DNA of 32,244 nt. Origin: Opitutia bacterium. GTDB taxonomy: Bacteria > Verrucomicrobiota > Verrucomicrobiia > Opitutales > Seribacteraceae. Below the pieces are notes generated by a model. It was not told the DNA's origin and searched no databases. It was given only the letters and a program-made list of their open reading frames with translations. Below are positions 1 through 8,247 of the stretch, one piece after another; the stretch's first letter is position 1; each line of letters starts with the position of its first letter. The stretch is from assembly GCA_002721705.1 (NCBI GenBank), contig PBLJ01000065.1:1-32244 (forward strand), in the 5' to 3' direction. A program made the translations under genes and the position numbers.

Positions 1-1313
1 GCGATGGCATCATCGCCCGAGCCTGCGATGAATACGTCCGTCAACAAATCGTCTTCGGAAAGGGTTTGAAAGTCGCGTCCGTCGAGGTTGGCTCCGGGCG
101 CTTCCACGGTTGCGCCGGTTGGAAGGGCGTCGAGGTAGGCGTCGAGGCGCCCGTCCTGTCCGGTCAACCCGAGCAAGGCGACGCGTGGCTCCTTGGCTAG
201 TCCACGGTGGCGTTGGGGGTCGTTGGGCCCGAGGTTGTGATGCATGGCTTCGATCTGGGAGGCGGCCTCGGCGGCGGGTGACTCGAAACTCTGAGCGGCG
301 GCGATCGGCATGGTGAGGACCAAGTCGGGATCGGATGCCCCCGCGTAATTGTTCAGGTTGCCGCCGTCCGCTATTATGGCGCAGGCCTGCTCGTAGGTGG
401 CGGTGGAGGCATAGTTCGTCCAGATGACGTCGGGTTTGCCGAATTCCTGCAGCTTGGCGATTATATCGGGGTCGCTACGGTCGATCAGGACGACTTGGGT
501 GCCGCGTGCCCGCAGGTCGCGTATGAGCGCGTATTCCTCCATGTCGGCCAACTTGGCGGGGGAACCCGTTACGTAGACCACCTTTGGGAGGTCCTCGTCG
601 GACACGCTGGCCACGATGGTCAGGTTGATCATCGCCATGCGGGCGGTGCCTGACAAGTAGGCGAGGACGGAGCGTGGCGGCACGCCGTAGCGGAAGGCGC
701 CGTTTTCGTCGAAAGTATAGATGTGTTTGTTGGTGCCGTAGTTGCAGGCGAAGGGCTCGGCGTGGGCGAGGGTAGCGAGGCTGGCGCTTGGGTGGTCGCC
801 GACGTGGTTGAAGAGGTTGCCGAAGCCTTGGGAGCGAACGAAGCCGGGAGCGCCGCCTGGGACGGCGTTGAAGGCTCGCAGGCCGCCGAGGTGACGGTAA
901 GAGTACCCGAGGGCGGCGAGCACGCCGTCGCGATCGGGAGCGAAGCTGGCGGGGTCGATGGGTTCGCTGGAATGGCCGGGAGTGATCAGTATGAGATCGC
1001 CGGGGGAGAACCCGGATCCTTCGGGAGCTTTCAGCACCAACTGTATGGTTTCGTGCCCCAAGGCTATTTGGTCCGTGCCGTTGGGCACGCGGGCATGAAC
1101 GTCGAACTGGCGTATCGCCTTGGCGTCGGAGGCGCAGCGGCAGTTGCCGAAACTGGCGAGGACGAACCCACTGCCGTCGAAGGCGGTTTCAGGCAAGCGG
1201 TCGGTCAACACGCTGACTTGTTCGGGACCGGTGAGGAAAACGCCCTCATGTTCCTGATGGGCGACCTCTAGGAGATCGGCGGCTCGTTGTTGGCGTGTTT
1301 GCTGGGCGCTCAC
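1..1313 (-). CDS. Partial MDR-family zinc-type dehydrogenase, SorE-like (3' end beyond window)
   Basis: The minus strand is open from a GTG at 1313 to the window edge, about 437 codons, so the C-terminus is missing. The N-terminal half reads as the GroES-like domain of medium-chain dehydrogenases: a Cys pair (C58, C60), the catalytic GHE (G86-E88) and an AEPFAC segment near residue 190 that resembles the VEPLSC segment of L-sorbose-1-phosphate reductases. The Rossmann glycine motif is degenerate (SGTARMA where GGTGPMG is usual). A further C-terminal part starts near residue 380. It follows the aldolase by 18 bases, so the two are probably co-transcribed. An oxidoreductase acting on a sugar or sugar-derived aldehyde or alcohol is inferred from the fucU and aldolase neighbours; the substrate is unknown. 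No clear ribosome binding site supports the GTG start. Confidence 0.7.
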   Translation of the reverse strand, partial: MSAQQTRQQRAADLLEVAHQEHEGVFLTGPEQVSVLTDRLPETAFDGSGFVLASFGNCRCASDAKAIRQFDVHARVPNGTDQIALGHETIQLVLKAPEGSGFSPGDLILITPGHSSEPIDPASFAPDRDGVLAALGYSYRHLGGLRAFNAVPGGAPGFVRSQGFGNLFNHVGDHPSASLATLAHAEPFACNYGTNKHIYTFDENGAFRYGVPPRSVLAYLSGTARMAMINLTIVASVSDEDLPKVVYVTGSPAKLADMEEYALIRDLRARGTQVVLIDRSDPDIIAKLQEFGKPDVIWTNYASTATYEQACAIIADGGNLNNYAGASDPDLVLTMPIAAAQSFESPAAEAASQIEAMHHNLGPNDPQRHRGLAKEPRVALLGLTGQDGRLDAYLDALPTGATVEAPGANLDGRDFQTLSEDDLLTDVFIAGSGDDAI

Positions 1314-1331
1314 TGAATTTGAAAGGTTAGC

Positions 1332-2084
1332 TCATCCGGCGGGCGGCCCGTCGGGGTAGTACAAATCCTCTAGGTTGTTCCAAGCTCCGGGAGCGCCGGG
1401 CAAGGGGAGCCCGCGTGTGGTCATGATGTTTCCCATGTCGCGCAGGTCGTCGAAACCGATTTCCTTGACGTTTCCACCGAGGGAGCGTGCGTGTATGACG
1501 TGCTTGGCGGTCATCTCCAGGAGGTCTGTGCACATTTGGGCCCACTTGATGTCCCAAGGGGTGAGGAATACGTAGCCGTGGTTTTCCATCAGGAACGCGT
1601 TGTACTTTTGCAGGAAGGGGAGGAAATTATCGGCCAGCTTTTGAGTCAATGGTTCGCCGTAGGGAACGAGGGGAACGGGTCCCACCTCGGTGATGGTCTC
1701 GGGAAAGAGCGGCCGCATGAGGAGGTTGGGGGCGTCCGATATGACGAATGCATTGAGGTGCGGGGGGTGGCAGTGGAGAACGGACTGAACGTCGGGGCGC
1801 TCGCGGAAGAAATTGACGTACATGGGGGTTTCGCCGGTCGGCGGCACGGAGCCCTCGATGGTTTCGCCCGCAAGGTTCAGAAAAACCACGTTGTCGCGGT
1901 TGACGTCGCCCTTGTTGTGCTTGGTCGGCGTGATCAATATGACGTCGTCCTCCAGTTTCCAGGCGAGGTTGCCGCCGTGGCCGGTGACGTACTGGTGGGC
2001 CGCCAAGTGATGGCAGACCTTGATGAATACGTCCACTTTGTCCGAGTGCTTTTCGAGATAGCTCATGGCTGAAGTAATCGACAA
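1332..2084 (-). CDS. Class II aldolase (fuculose/rhamnulose-1-phosphate aldolase type)
   Basis: 250 residues, covering a full class II aldolase/adducin domain. Zinc ligands are visible as HCH (H104 and H106) and the ENHG histidine (H169), with a candidate acid/base Glu at 85. Aldolases of this family split L-fuculose-1-phosphate or L-rhamnulose-1-phosphate into dihydroxyacetone phosphate and lactaldehyde; the sequence alone does not tell me which. The length lies between E. coli FucA (about 215) and RhaD (about 274). The gene sits between fucU (86 bases upstream) and the SorE-like dehydrogenase (18 bases downstream), all on the minus strand, which supports a deoxysugar catabolic operon. No strong Shine-Dalgarno sequence precedes the ATG. 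Confidence 0.85.
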   Translation of the reverse strand: MSITSAMSYLEKHSDKVDVFIKVCHHLAAHQYVTGHGGNLAWKLEDDVILITPTKHNKGDVNRDNVVFLNLAGETIEGSVPPTGETPMYVNFFRERPDVQSVLHCHPPHLNAFVISDAPNLLMRPLFPETITEVGPVPLVPYGEPLTQKLADNFLPFLQKYNAFLMENHGYVFLTPWDIKWAQMCTDLLEMTAKHVIHARSLGGNVKEIGFDDLRDMGNIMTTRGLPLPGAPGAWNNLEDLYYPDGPPAG

Positions 2085-2114
2085 AACAGGAAATCAAACA
2101 AATGTCGAGAACGG

Positions 2115-2151
2115 GCCCCGAAAAAGGATGTTTCCTTTCTTTGGGCGGGGC
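2115..2151 (-). other. Intercistronic hairpin between fucU and the aldolase
   Basis: GCCCCG at 2115-2120 pairs with CGGGGC at 2146-2151, and AAAGGA inside it can pair with TCCTTT, giving a long imperfect stem. On the transcribed minus strand it is not followed by a T run, so it is not a standard intrinsic terminator. An mRNA-stability or translation-control element between the two cistrons is an inference. Confidence 0.4.
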
Positions 2152-2170
2152 GAAAACCCTGACTTTTCAA

Positions 2171-2623
2171 TCAGCAGGGGGTGACGCCCTTGGACAGTAT
2201 CAAGTTGGCGTATATGCGGGTGTCCCCGGTCATGACCACCGCGAAAGCCTTCTTGGTGCGCGGGTAAAAATCGTATTTGTCGACCTTTCCGATGTCAGGA
2301 CTTTCCGGATAATGCTTCTTCACGATCTCGCTGTAGCCATCGTAGACCTTTTGGTAGTCGGCTGCGATAGTTGGATTAGCCAAGTCTTCAGCCATCGGTC
2401 CCATCATCATGACCGGAGTGTCGATGACGTGATCCAACTCGAAGAGCGGAAGCACGGCGTCAAGCAAGTCGTCGATCCGCAATCCGTCCGCTCGGATACA
2501 GTGGTCGGTGTGGCTTTCACCTGGAAAATGGGCGTCGCCGAAAACGATTTCGTCGTGATGACCCATCCGGCAAAGGGTGGAGAGAAGTTCCGGACTGATG
2601 AGCGATGATATGCCTCGTAGCAT
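2171..2623 (-). CDS. fucU: L-fucose mutarotase (RbsD/FucU family)
   Basis: 150 residues from the ATG at 2623. The N-terminus MLRGISSLISPELL, the segment MGHHDEIVFGDAHFP with its catalytic-region histidines, the IRADG block and the C-terminal YANLILSKGVTP are all diagnostic of FucU. The enzyme interconverts the alpha and beta anomers of L-fucose in the cytosol, supplying the form used by the isomerase. An in-frame ATG at 2659, preceded by GGAAAAG, would add 12 residues; I prefer 2623 because family members begin ML-[KR]-x-I. It is the first gene of the minus-strand operon with the aldolase and the SorE-like dehydrogenase. No fucose isomerase or kinase lies in the window. Confidence 0.92.
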   Translation of the reverse strand: MLRGISSLISPELLSTLCRMGHHDEIVFGDAHFPGESHTDHCIRADGLRIDDLLDAVLPLFELDHVIDTPVMMMGPMAEDLANPTIAADYQKVYDGYSEIVKKHYPESPDIGKVDKYDFYPRTKKAFAVVMTGDTRIYANLILSKGVTPC

Positions 2624-2804
2624 GATTTGACTGTTTTTTGCTGGGTTTTGAAGTGCCATCCGCTTTTCCAAGTGGATGGCTTGGCTTTGAAAGGCACCAA
2701 CTTTTTGCTGTCTTTGCTCCATTTGTCAATAACCTGCATGAAGTTAACTTTGGGACCCAGGCTTCCTCGATTCGGGAGGTTTGTCGAACTGGCGTACCTC
2801 TTGC

Positions 2805-2834
2805 AAAAAAAACGCCGCGAAACGCGGCGTTTTT
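2805..2834. terminator. Bidirectional intrinsic terminator
   Basis: A run of eight A, then CGCCGCG, loop AAA, CGCGGCG and five T. The symmetric A and T tracts let it work on either strand. It lies between the 3' end of the carA/hydrolase unit and the fucU operon and would insulate the two minus-strand units. Confidence 0.85.
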
Positions 2835-3024
2835 CGAAAGTGAAGGGGTCTGATTGACCTGTGGCAGCGAGAGTCCTTCCTATATGGGCAGGATTTTATT
2901 TATTTGTCGAAGGTGCTCTGACTCCTTGGATCATTCATTTCAACTTTCGTTAATTGAACTAATCAACCCAATTAGACAGATATTCAAATTATTTTTTCAA
3001 AAAAAACTTAAAAATTCCATTTAA

Positions 3025-3040
3025 CCGCTTGTTTAAGCGG
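3025..3040 (-). terminator. Possible terminator after the histone-deacetylase-like gene
   Basis: CCGCTT, loop of four, AAGCGG: a perfect six-base stem beginning 21 bases past the stop codon at 3062. On the minus strand it is followed by TTAAATGGAATTTTTAAG, a broken T tract, so termination here would be modest. The stronger hairpin at 2805-2834 lies further downstream. Confidence 0.5.
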
Positions 3041-3061
3041 CCTGAGCAGAAGGTGGAGAAA

Positions 3062-4009
3062 CTATTTTTCGTCCGCTAATCGTTTAGCATGTGCTGCCGA
3101 GGCTTTTCCCAAACCGTTTAAGTCGTACCCTCCCTCCAGGGCGGACACAAGTTTGCCGTTTGCAAATTCGTTGGCGAGATCGAGCGTGATTTTTGTGAGA
3201 TTTGTGAAATCGTCGTCTGTGAGACGGAATTGCCCGAGAGGATCTCCTATGCGTGAATCGAATCCGGCGGAGACGAGAACCAGTTCCGGGCGGTATTTGG
3301 CCATTGCCTTGGCGAGATCGTCGCCGAACGCTGCCTCTACGATTTCCTTGCGTCCGGCTCCGGAAGGAAAGGGACGGTTCAGGACTGTGCCGAGGCCTTT
3401 GCCCCTACCGGTTTCGTCTCGGGCTCCCGTGCCCGGGTACCATGGCGACTGGTGGGTACTGAAGAAGAACACGGATTCATCCTCGTAGAAAACGTCTTGC
3501 GTGCCGTTTCCGTGGTGTACGTCCCAGTCGACGATCAGCACTTTTCCGATCTTGTGTTTTTCCTGGGCGTAACGGGCGGCTAACGCGACGTTGTTGAATA
3601 GACAGAAACCCATTCCCTTTGTCGGGGTGGCGTGGTGACCGGGAGGTCGAATCACGCAAAAGGCGTTGGGGGCTTTGCCGCCCAATACTTCGTCTACCGC
3701 GGCCAGGACACCGCCGGCAGCCAGCCTTGCGACCTCGAGGGAGGACTTACTGATGGTGGTGTCGCCGGTTCGCAGGTTGGGAGCGCCCTTGGCGACGTCC
3801 TCCTTGGCGGAGGCGAGGTAGGATTCGGTGTGACAGCGGAGAACGTCGGCGTCTTCGCATGGGCGAGGATCAACCGTGCGGAATCGATCCATGAGATCGG
3901 CCTTTTCAAGGGCTGTTAGGACCGCCTTTATACGGGCGGGTTGCTCGGGGTGTCCGTGTCCAGTATCGTGTTTTTCGTAAGCGAGGTCGGTGACGAGGAC
4001 AGGTTTCAC
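3062..4009 (-). CDS. Histone deacetylase family protein (zinc-dependent amidohydrolase)
   Basis: 315 residues from the GTG at 4009. It has the full arginase/deacetylase-fold signature: HPEQPARI, RPPGHHA (tandem His), the zinc-ligand segment DWDVHHGNGT, STHQSPWYPGTG, SAGFDSR and the terminal LEGGYDL. Bacterial members deacetylate acetylated lysines, polyamines or acetoin-related substrates; the substrate cannot be read from the sequence. An upstream TTG at 4048 would start inside carA and add 13 atypical residues, and its only support is a weak GAGG. The GTG gives a family-like start (VKPVLVTDLAYEKHDTG). It lies 16 bases after the carA stop, so co-transcription is likely, though a functional link to pyrimidine or arginine synthesis is not evident. 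Confidence 0.88.
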   Translation of the reverse strand: MKPVLVTDLAYEKHDTGHGHPEQPARIKAVLTALEKADLMDRFRTVDPRPCEDADVLRCHTESYLASAKEDVAKGAPNLRTGDTTISKSSLEVARLAAGGVLAAVDEVLGGKAPNAFCVIRPPGHHATPTKGMGFCLFNNVALAARYAQEKHKIGKVLIVDWDVHHGNGTQDVFYEDESVFFFSTHQSPWYPGTGARDETGRGKGLGTVLNRPFPSGAGRKEIVEAAFGDDLAKAMAKYRPELVLVSAGFDSRIGDPLGQFRLTDDDFTNLTKITLDLANEFANGKLVSALEGGYDLNGLGKASAAHAKRLADEK

Positions 4010-4025
4010 GAAAGAGGTTTTCGGT

Positions 4026-5186
4026 TCACCCCGCCTTGTGTTTCTCAATGGCCTCGCGGAAGGTTTGAAAGAGAGGAAGGGCGTCGTTTGGTCCGGGGGC
4101 GGCCTCGGGATGATACTGCACGGAGAACACGGGTAGGCTCTTGTGTCTAAGTCCCGACACGGTGTCGTCGTTCAAGTTGGTCTCGGTGACCACTGCATCG
4201 TGCTGTTCCAAGTCTTTCGCATCGGCCGCGAAGCCATGGTTTTGAGCGGTGACGTAGACTTGACCCCTTTCGTGGTTCTTGACCGGTTGGTTGCCGCCGC
4301 GATGGCCGAATTTCAGCTTGTAGGTGGAAGCTCCCAGGGCGTGGGTGATGATTTGGTGGCCGAGACAGATTCCGAAAACGGGGTAGTCGGGGATCAGGTC
4401 TCGTACGGTTTCGTGGGCGTAGGTGACGGCAGCGGGATCGCCGGGGCCGTTGGCGAGGAACACACCGTCGGGTTCGAGGGCGCGTACCTCCTCGGCAGTG
4501 GCGTTGGCGGGGACCACCTGCACCTCGAAACCATGGCGCTTGAGGTTGCGGAAAATGGAATGCTTGGCTCCGAAGTCCAAGGCGACCACGCGGTATTCCT
4601 CAAGGTCGTTTCGTTCTTCCGTCAGGTTCGTGCCATCGACTGTGAAAAGTTTGCTTTCCAAGCCTTCCGGATCCCATTCATAGGGTGCGGAACAAGTCAC
4701 TTCCTTGACATAGTCCACTCCCACTAAGCCGGGCCATTCGCGAGCCTTGGCCAGGGCCTCGTCGTCCGAGAGCCCTTCCGTGCTGAGGCAGCTTTTCAAG
4801 GCTCCTTTCACTCGGATGCGTTTCGTGATGGCTCGGGTGTCCACGCCCTCGATGCCCGGTATGCCGTGCTCGGCGAGAAAGTCGTGCAGGTTGGAGGTTG
4901 CCCTCCAGTTGCTGACCACCGGGCTAAGTTCGCGAATCACGAAGCCGGCTACCTTGGGGCCATCCGACTCGTTGTCTCCGGGGATGATCCCGTAATTCCC
5001 GATCTGGGGAGCCGTCATGGTAACGACCTGACCGTAGTAGGAAGGATCCGTGAGGATTTCCTGATATCCAGTCATGCTGGTGTTAAAGACCGCTTCACCC
5101 ACTACCGTGGCGTTGCTCCCGAATGCCTTCCCTCGAAAGACGCTGCCGTCTTCCAAGGCTAAGATTGCTTTCCGATTATCCATCAT
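4026..5186 (-). CDS. carA: Carbamoyl-phosphate synthase small (glutaminase) subunit
   Basis: 386 residues, normal for CarA. Residues 1-190 form the N-terminal CPSase small domain (NTSMTGYQEILTDPSY). Residues 198-384 are a class I glutamine amidotransferase with the nucleophile C274 in FGICLGHQ and H359/E361 in YHPEAAPGP. It hydrolyses glutamine and channels ammonia to CarB for carbamoyl phosphate, the precursor of pyrimidines and arginine. carB is not in the window. Two adjacent ATGs (5186 and 5183) could serve as the start. A 54-codon ORF on the same strand overlaps the start by 11 bases, and pckG diverges upstream. Confidence 0.97.
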   Translation of the reverse strand: MMDNRKAILALEDGSVFRGKAFGSNATVVGEAVFNTSMTGYQEILTDPSYYGQVVTMTAPQIGNYGIIPGDNESDGPKVAGFVIRELSPVVSNWRATSNLHDFLAEHGIPGIEGVDTRAITKRIRVKGALKSCLSTEGLSDDEALAKAREWPGLVGVDYVKEVTCSAPYEWDPEGLESKLFTVDGTNLTEERNDLEEYRVVALDFGAKHSIFRNLKRHGFEVQVVPANATAEEVRALEPDGVFLANGPGDPAAVTYAHETVRDLIPDYPVFGICLGHQIITHALGASTYKLKFGHRGGNQPVKNHERGQVYVTAQNHGFAADAKDLEQHDAVVTETNLNDDTVSGLRHKSLPVFSVQYHPEAAPGPNDALPLFQTFREAIEKHKAG

Positions 5187-5340
5187 GCTCGTTCGAGATC
5201 GAAGCGGATAAGGATTTCTTGACCAAATGGCAATCCCAATGGCAAAAAACTCGGTCGGGATTGACTTGAGGGCGACTCCACACTACGGGTTCGCGACGCT
5301 TTTCCTGTTTCAGCAACCAACTGCGCAAATCAATTTTCAT
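5176..5340 (-). CDS. Possible small ORF overlapping the carA start
   Basis: 54 codons from ATG 5340 to TAA 5176, beginning [20 protein letters not shown]. Its stop overlaps the carA ATG, as in translationally coupled genes. It contains FCHWDCHL, a Cys-His arrangement that could bind metal, although that motif arises from a 12-base direct repeat in the DNA. Against it, its ATG is only five bases from the divergent pckG ATG, leaving no room for promoters outside coding sequence, and an open frame of this length can occur by chance. I do not recognise a family. Confidence 0.3.
   Translation of the reverse strand: MKIDLRSWLLKQEKRREPVVWSRPQVNPDRVFCHWDCHLVKKSLSASISNEHDG
5226..5245. promoter_or_regulatory. 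Direct repeat AATGGCAA x2 in the carA-pckG intergenic region
   Basis: Identical octamers at 5226-5233 and 5238-5245, twelve bases apart, in the divergent control region. A transcription-factor half-site pair is possible but unproven, and the repeat also lies inside the possible small ORF. Confidence 0.2.
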
Positions 5341-5345
5341 CCCGT

Positions 5346-7139
5346 ATGTACGACCGATCCAAGACCAATAATCAAAAGCTCCTGAAGTGGCTGGACGAAG
5401 CGATCGCTCTTTGCAAACCCAGTGCAGTTCGTTGGGCGGATGGTTCAGAGAAAGAGTGGAAGGAACTGTGTGAAGGCATGGTGGAATCCGGTTCCATGAT
5501 ACGCTTGAACGAGGAAAAACGCCCCAATAGTTACTTGGTGCGCTCCGATCCTCGAGACGTCGCCCGGGTGGAAGACCAAACTTTTATTTGTTCCGAAGAG
5601 GAAGTGGATGCCGGGCCGACCAACAACTGGGAAGATCCCGCGGTGATGAAGGCCCGCTTGAATGATTTGTACGATGGCTGCATGAGCGGTCGCACCATGT
5701 ACGTTATTCCTTTCAGCATGGGACCAATAGGGTCTCCGATATCCCATGTTGGGGTGGAAATCTCTGATTCTCCCTACGTGGTCGTCAATATGCGCATCAT
5801 GACACGCATGGGTGACGCGGCCCTCGCGGCCCTCGGGCCGGACGATGAATTCGTGCCCTGCATGCATTCCGTTGGCAAACCCTTGGCGGAAGGCGAGGAA
5901 GACGTTCCCTGGCCCTGTAATCCGGACAATATCCTGATCATCCATTTCCCCGCCGAACGGCTCATCATGTCTTATGGCAGTGGGTATGGAGGCAATGCTT
6001 TGTTGGGCAAGAAATGCTTCGCCCTGCGCATCGCCTCCTGCATGGCTCGGGACCAAGGCTGGATGGCTGAACACATGCTTGTTCTCGGAGTCGAGAATCC
6101 CCGGGGAGAACGCTTTTATCTGGGAGCTGCGTTTCCCAGCGCCTGTGGCAAGACCAACATGGCGATGCTCATCCCCCCGGCTCAAATGGAGGGTTGGAAA
6201 GTTTGGACGGTGGGTGACGACATTGCCTGGATCAAGCCTGATGCTGATGGCAAACCTCGGGCCATTAATCCCGAGGCCGGTTTCTTTGGTGTGGCTCCCG
6301 GTACTTCGGTGAAGACTAATCCCAATGCCATGGAGTCCCTGCGGGCAAATACTTTGTTTACCAACGTCGCCTTGACTGACGATGGCGACGTTTGGTGGGA
6401 GGGCATGACGGATGAACCGCCTGCCCATCTGATTGATTGGAAAGGTCGTGACTGGACACCGGATTCCGACGAACCCTCGGCTCATCCGAACGCTCGATTC
6501 ACGGCTCCCGCGAGTCAGTGTCCGGCCATCGATCCGGCTTGGGAGGATCCTGCGGGCGTACCTATTGAAGCTTTTGTTTTCGGTGGTCGGCGCGTAGCTG
6601 ACATTCCTTTGGTTTATCAAGCCAAGGACTGGGAACATGGTGTATACGTTGGCGCTACCATGGGTTCCGCCACCACCGCAGCAGCATCCGGGGAAGTGGG
6701 CAAACTACGCCGTGATCCCATGTCGATGTTACCTTTTATTGGTTACAATGCAGGTGACTATTTTTCGCACTGGTTGGAGATGGGGGAGAAATTTGCCGTG
6801 CCTCCGGCCATCTTCCACGTCAATTGGTTTCGGCTTGATGCCGGTGGCAACTTCCTTTGGCCAGGCTTCGGTCAAAACATGCGGGTGCTTCGTTGGATCA
6901 TTGAGCGTGTTCGCGGTGAAGTGGGAGCGGATGAATCTCCCTTTGGGTCGATTCCACGGAAAGAGGACTTCGATTGGCGCGGACTGGAGTTTTCCGATGC
7001 CCAATGGGACGCGCTCATGGCCGTGGACGGGGAACAAGTGCGTTCCCAAGCAGCCGAACCAAACGATTTGTTCGATCGCATAGGGGATCGTTTGCCGGCT
7101 CAGCTCGAGGCGCAACGAAAACAGCTTGCCAACGAGTAA
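5346..7139 (+). CDS. pckG: Phosphoenolpyruvate carboxykinase (GTP)
   Basis: 597 residues, the usual length for the GTP-dependent family. The signature FPSACGKTN with the reactive cysteine C267 forms the phosphate-binding loop, and the substrate region [12 protein letters not shown] (about 116-127) and the C-terminal NWFRLD and [13 protein letters not shown] blocks are all present. It converts oxaloacetate and GTP to PEP and CO2, the entry to gluconeogenesis. The start is supported by a family-like N-terminus ([13 protein letters not shown]). No Shine-Dalgarno sequence is visible before the ATG. The gene stands alone between divergent carA and convergent cyoE. The long antisense frame at 5445-6638 is a codon-bias shadow. 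Confidence 0.97.
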   Translation: MYDRSKTNNQKLLKWLDEAIALCKPSAVRWADGSEKEWKELCEGMVESGSMIRLNEEKRPNSYLVRSDPRDVARVEDQTFICSEEEVDAGPTNNWEDPAVMKARLNDLYDGCMSGRTMYVIPFSMGPIGSPISHVGVEISDSPYVVVNMRIMTRMGDAALAALGPDDEFVPCMHSVGKPLAEGEEDVPWPCNPDNILIIHFPAERLIMSYGSGYGGNALLGKKCFALRIASCMARDQGWMAEHMLVLGVENPRGERFYLGAAFPSACGKTNMAMLIPPAQMEGWKVWTVGDDIAWIKPDADGKPRAINPEAGFFGVAPGTSVKTNPNAMESLRANTLFTNVALTDDGDVWWEGMTDEPPAHLIDWKGRDWTPDSDEPSAHPNARFTAPASQCPAIDPAWEDPAGVPIEAFVFGGRRVADIPLVYQAKDWEHGVYVGATMGSATTAAASGEVGKLRRDPMSMLPFIGYNAGDYFSHWLEMGEKFAVPPAIFHVNWFRLDAGGNFLWPGFGQNMRVLRWIIERVRGEVGADESPFGSIPRKEDFDWRGLEFSDAQWDALMAVDGEQVRSQAAEPNDLFDRIGDRLPAQLEAQRKQLANE

Positions 7140-7206
7140 AGGTCGGTCCTTCCAAGGGTCCAAAAACTCGGTGCAACCAGTCTCCTGGAGCGAGCTTATC
7201 GACTCT

Positions 7207-8163
7207 CTAGATAAATCGATCGATCACCAAGGCCGTTAGCAAAAGCGGCAGGTGCACGATGGTCACGAAGAAGAGCGAGCGAGCGGCTCCATCCTTGTCA
7301 TTGGCCTGCTTGAATCGGAGGGCCGACAGGAAAAGACCGAAGCTCAGCACCAAGGCGACGCACAAGTAGGGAATGCCACTGGGTCCTCCGCCGAAGTCAT
7401 AAAAAACAGGCATGATGGCCAAAACTCCGAGCAGGAAGGCGTACACCAAACTTTTCCTGGCTACTTTCATGAAACCTTCTTCTTCGTGGGAAAGCATGAT
7501 GAAGCCGGCTTTCCCGTAATCATCTCGATAGGTCCATGAAATGGCCATGAAGTGAGGCATTTGCCAAGCGAACAGGATACCGAACAGCAACCATCCAAAA
7601 GCCAATGAGCCGTCGTCGGTCGGGGTCGCCGCCACCGCGGCCGCCCATCCCATCAATGGTGGCAAGGCACCTGAAACAGCCCCTATTTCCGTTGCAAGGG
7701 GCGTACGTTTCTTCAGTGGGGTGTAGAGCAAGAGATAGACGAGCAAGGTGGCGGCGGTCAAGCCGCTGGCGAGTGCGTTGACGCCCAGCAAAAGGCAGGT
7801 TAATCCACAAAAAGAAAGGATCAAGCCAAACCAGAAGGCCATCTTGGGATGAATGGTCCCACTGGGCAAAGGTCTCTCCAAGGTACGCTCCATGCGAGAG
7901 TCTTCCTGTCGTTCCAGCCATTGATTGAGAGCGGCTGCCCCTCCCGCCGCCAAGGCGGTACCAAGTAACAAAAAGAGGAAAATCGAATATCCCGGAGGGG
8001 TTGGTTGGTAGGCGAGGTAACCGAGCATGGCCGAGAAGGTGGCCATCATGCTGAGACGAGGCTTGGTCAATTCCAGCATGGCCGGAATGATCCCCGGAGC
8101 ATTTTCAAGCAAGCTGGGAGCTTCGGCTTTGGTCGCCATGCTTTTGCTTGCTGAGGTTCGCAT
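7207..8163 (-). CDS. cyoE: Protoheme IX farnesyltransferase (heme O synthase)
   Basis: 318 residues with several hydrophobic segments typical of the UbiA/CyoE prenyltransferase family. The first Asp-rich site is NQWLERQEDSRMERT (N80 to T94) with the ERPLPSG continuation; the second region is YRDDYGKAGFIMLS. It adds farnesyl to heme b to give heme O for terminal oxidases in the inner membrane. It is divergent from sco, 84 bases apart, so the oxidase-assembly genes probably share a control region. An internal ATG (M9) is an alternative start. The first motif has E87 and D88 where many homologues have a longer Asp pattern. Confidence 0.95.
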   Translation of the reverse strand: MRTSASKSMATKAEAPSLLENAPGIIPAMLELTKPRLSMMATFSAMLGYLAYQPTPPGYSIFLFLLLGTALAAGGAAALNQWLERQEDSRMERTLERPLPSGTIHPKMAFWFGLILSFCGLTCLLLGVNALASGLTAATLLVYLLLYTPLKKRTPLATEIGAVSGALPPLMGWAAAVAATPTDDGSLAFGWLLFGILFAWQMPHFMAISWTYRDDYGKAGFIMLSHEEEGFMKVARKSLVYAFLLGVLAIMPVFYDFGGGPSGIPYLCVALVLSFGLFLSALRFKQANDKDGAARSLFFVTIVHLPLLLTALVIDRFI

Positions 8164-8247
8164 CGTTCTGCTTTCAGGGGTTTACTTGAATCGGAATGAC
8201 AACTAAGTAATTTCCTTCCCGTAAGATAGCAAGAGTAATGGCGTTGA

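Larger units (their letters stand above)
2624..3061. other. Intergenic region upstream of fucU
   Basis: Apart from the two hairpins listed separately, I see no supported gene. On the minus strand a perfect TTGACA lies about 90 bases upstream of fucU but without a convincing -10 at 16-18 bases. The part from about 2890 to 3020 is markedly AT-rich. Short reading frames here look like chance. Confidence 0.5.

Noticed and set aside
723-1271. 182-codon plus-strand frame at the window start
   Set aside because: Gly/Ala/Val/Glu-rich shadow of the minus-strand SorE-like dehydrogenase, which shows real motifs across the same bases.
2407-2739. 110-codon minus-strand frame overlapping fucU
   Set aside because: Two thirds lies out of frame within fucU; the remaining 39 residues match nothing I know.
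5445-6638. 397-codon frame antisense to pckG
   Set aside because: Lies entirely opposite a gene with full family motifs; low stop frequency in this frame follows from its codon bias, and the translation shows no domain.
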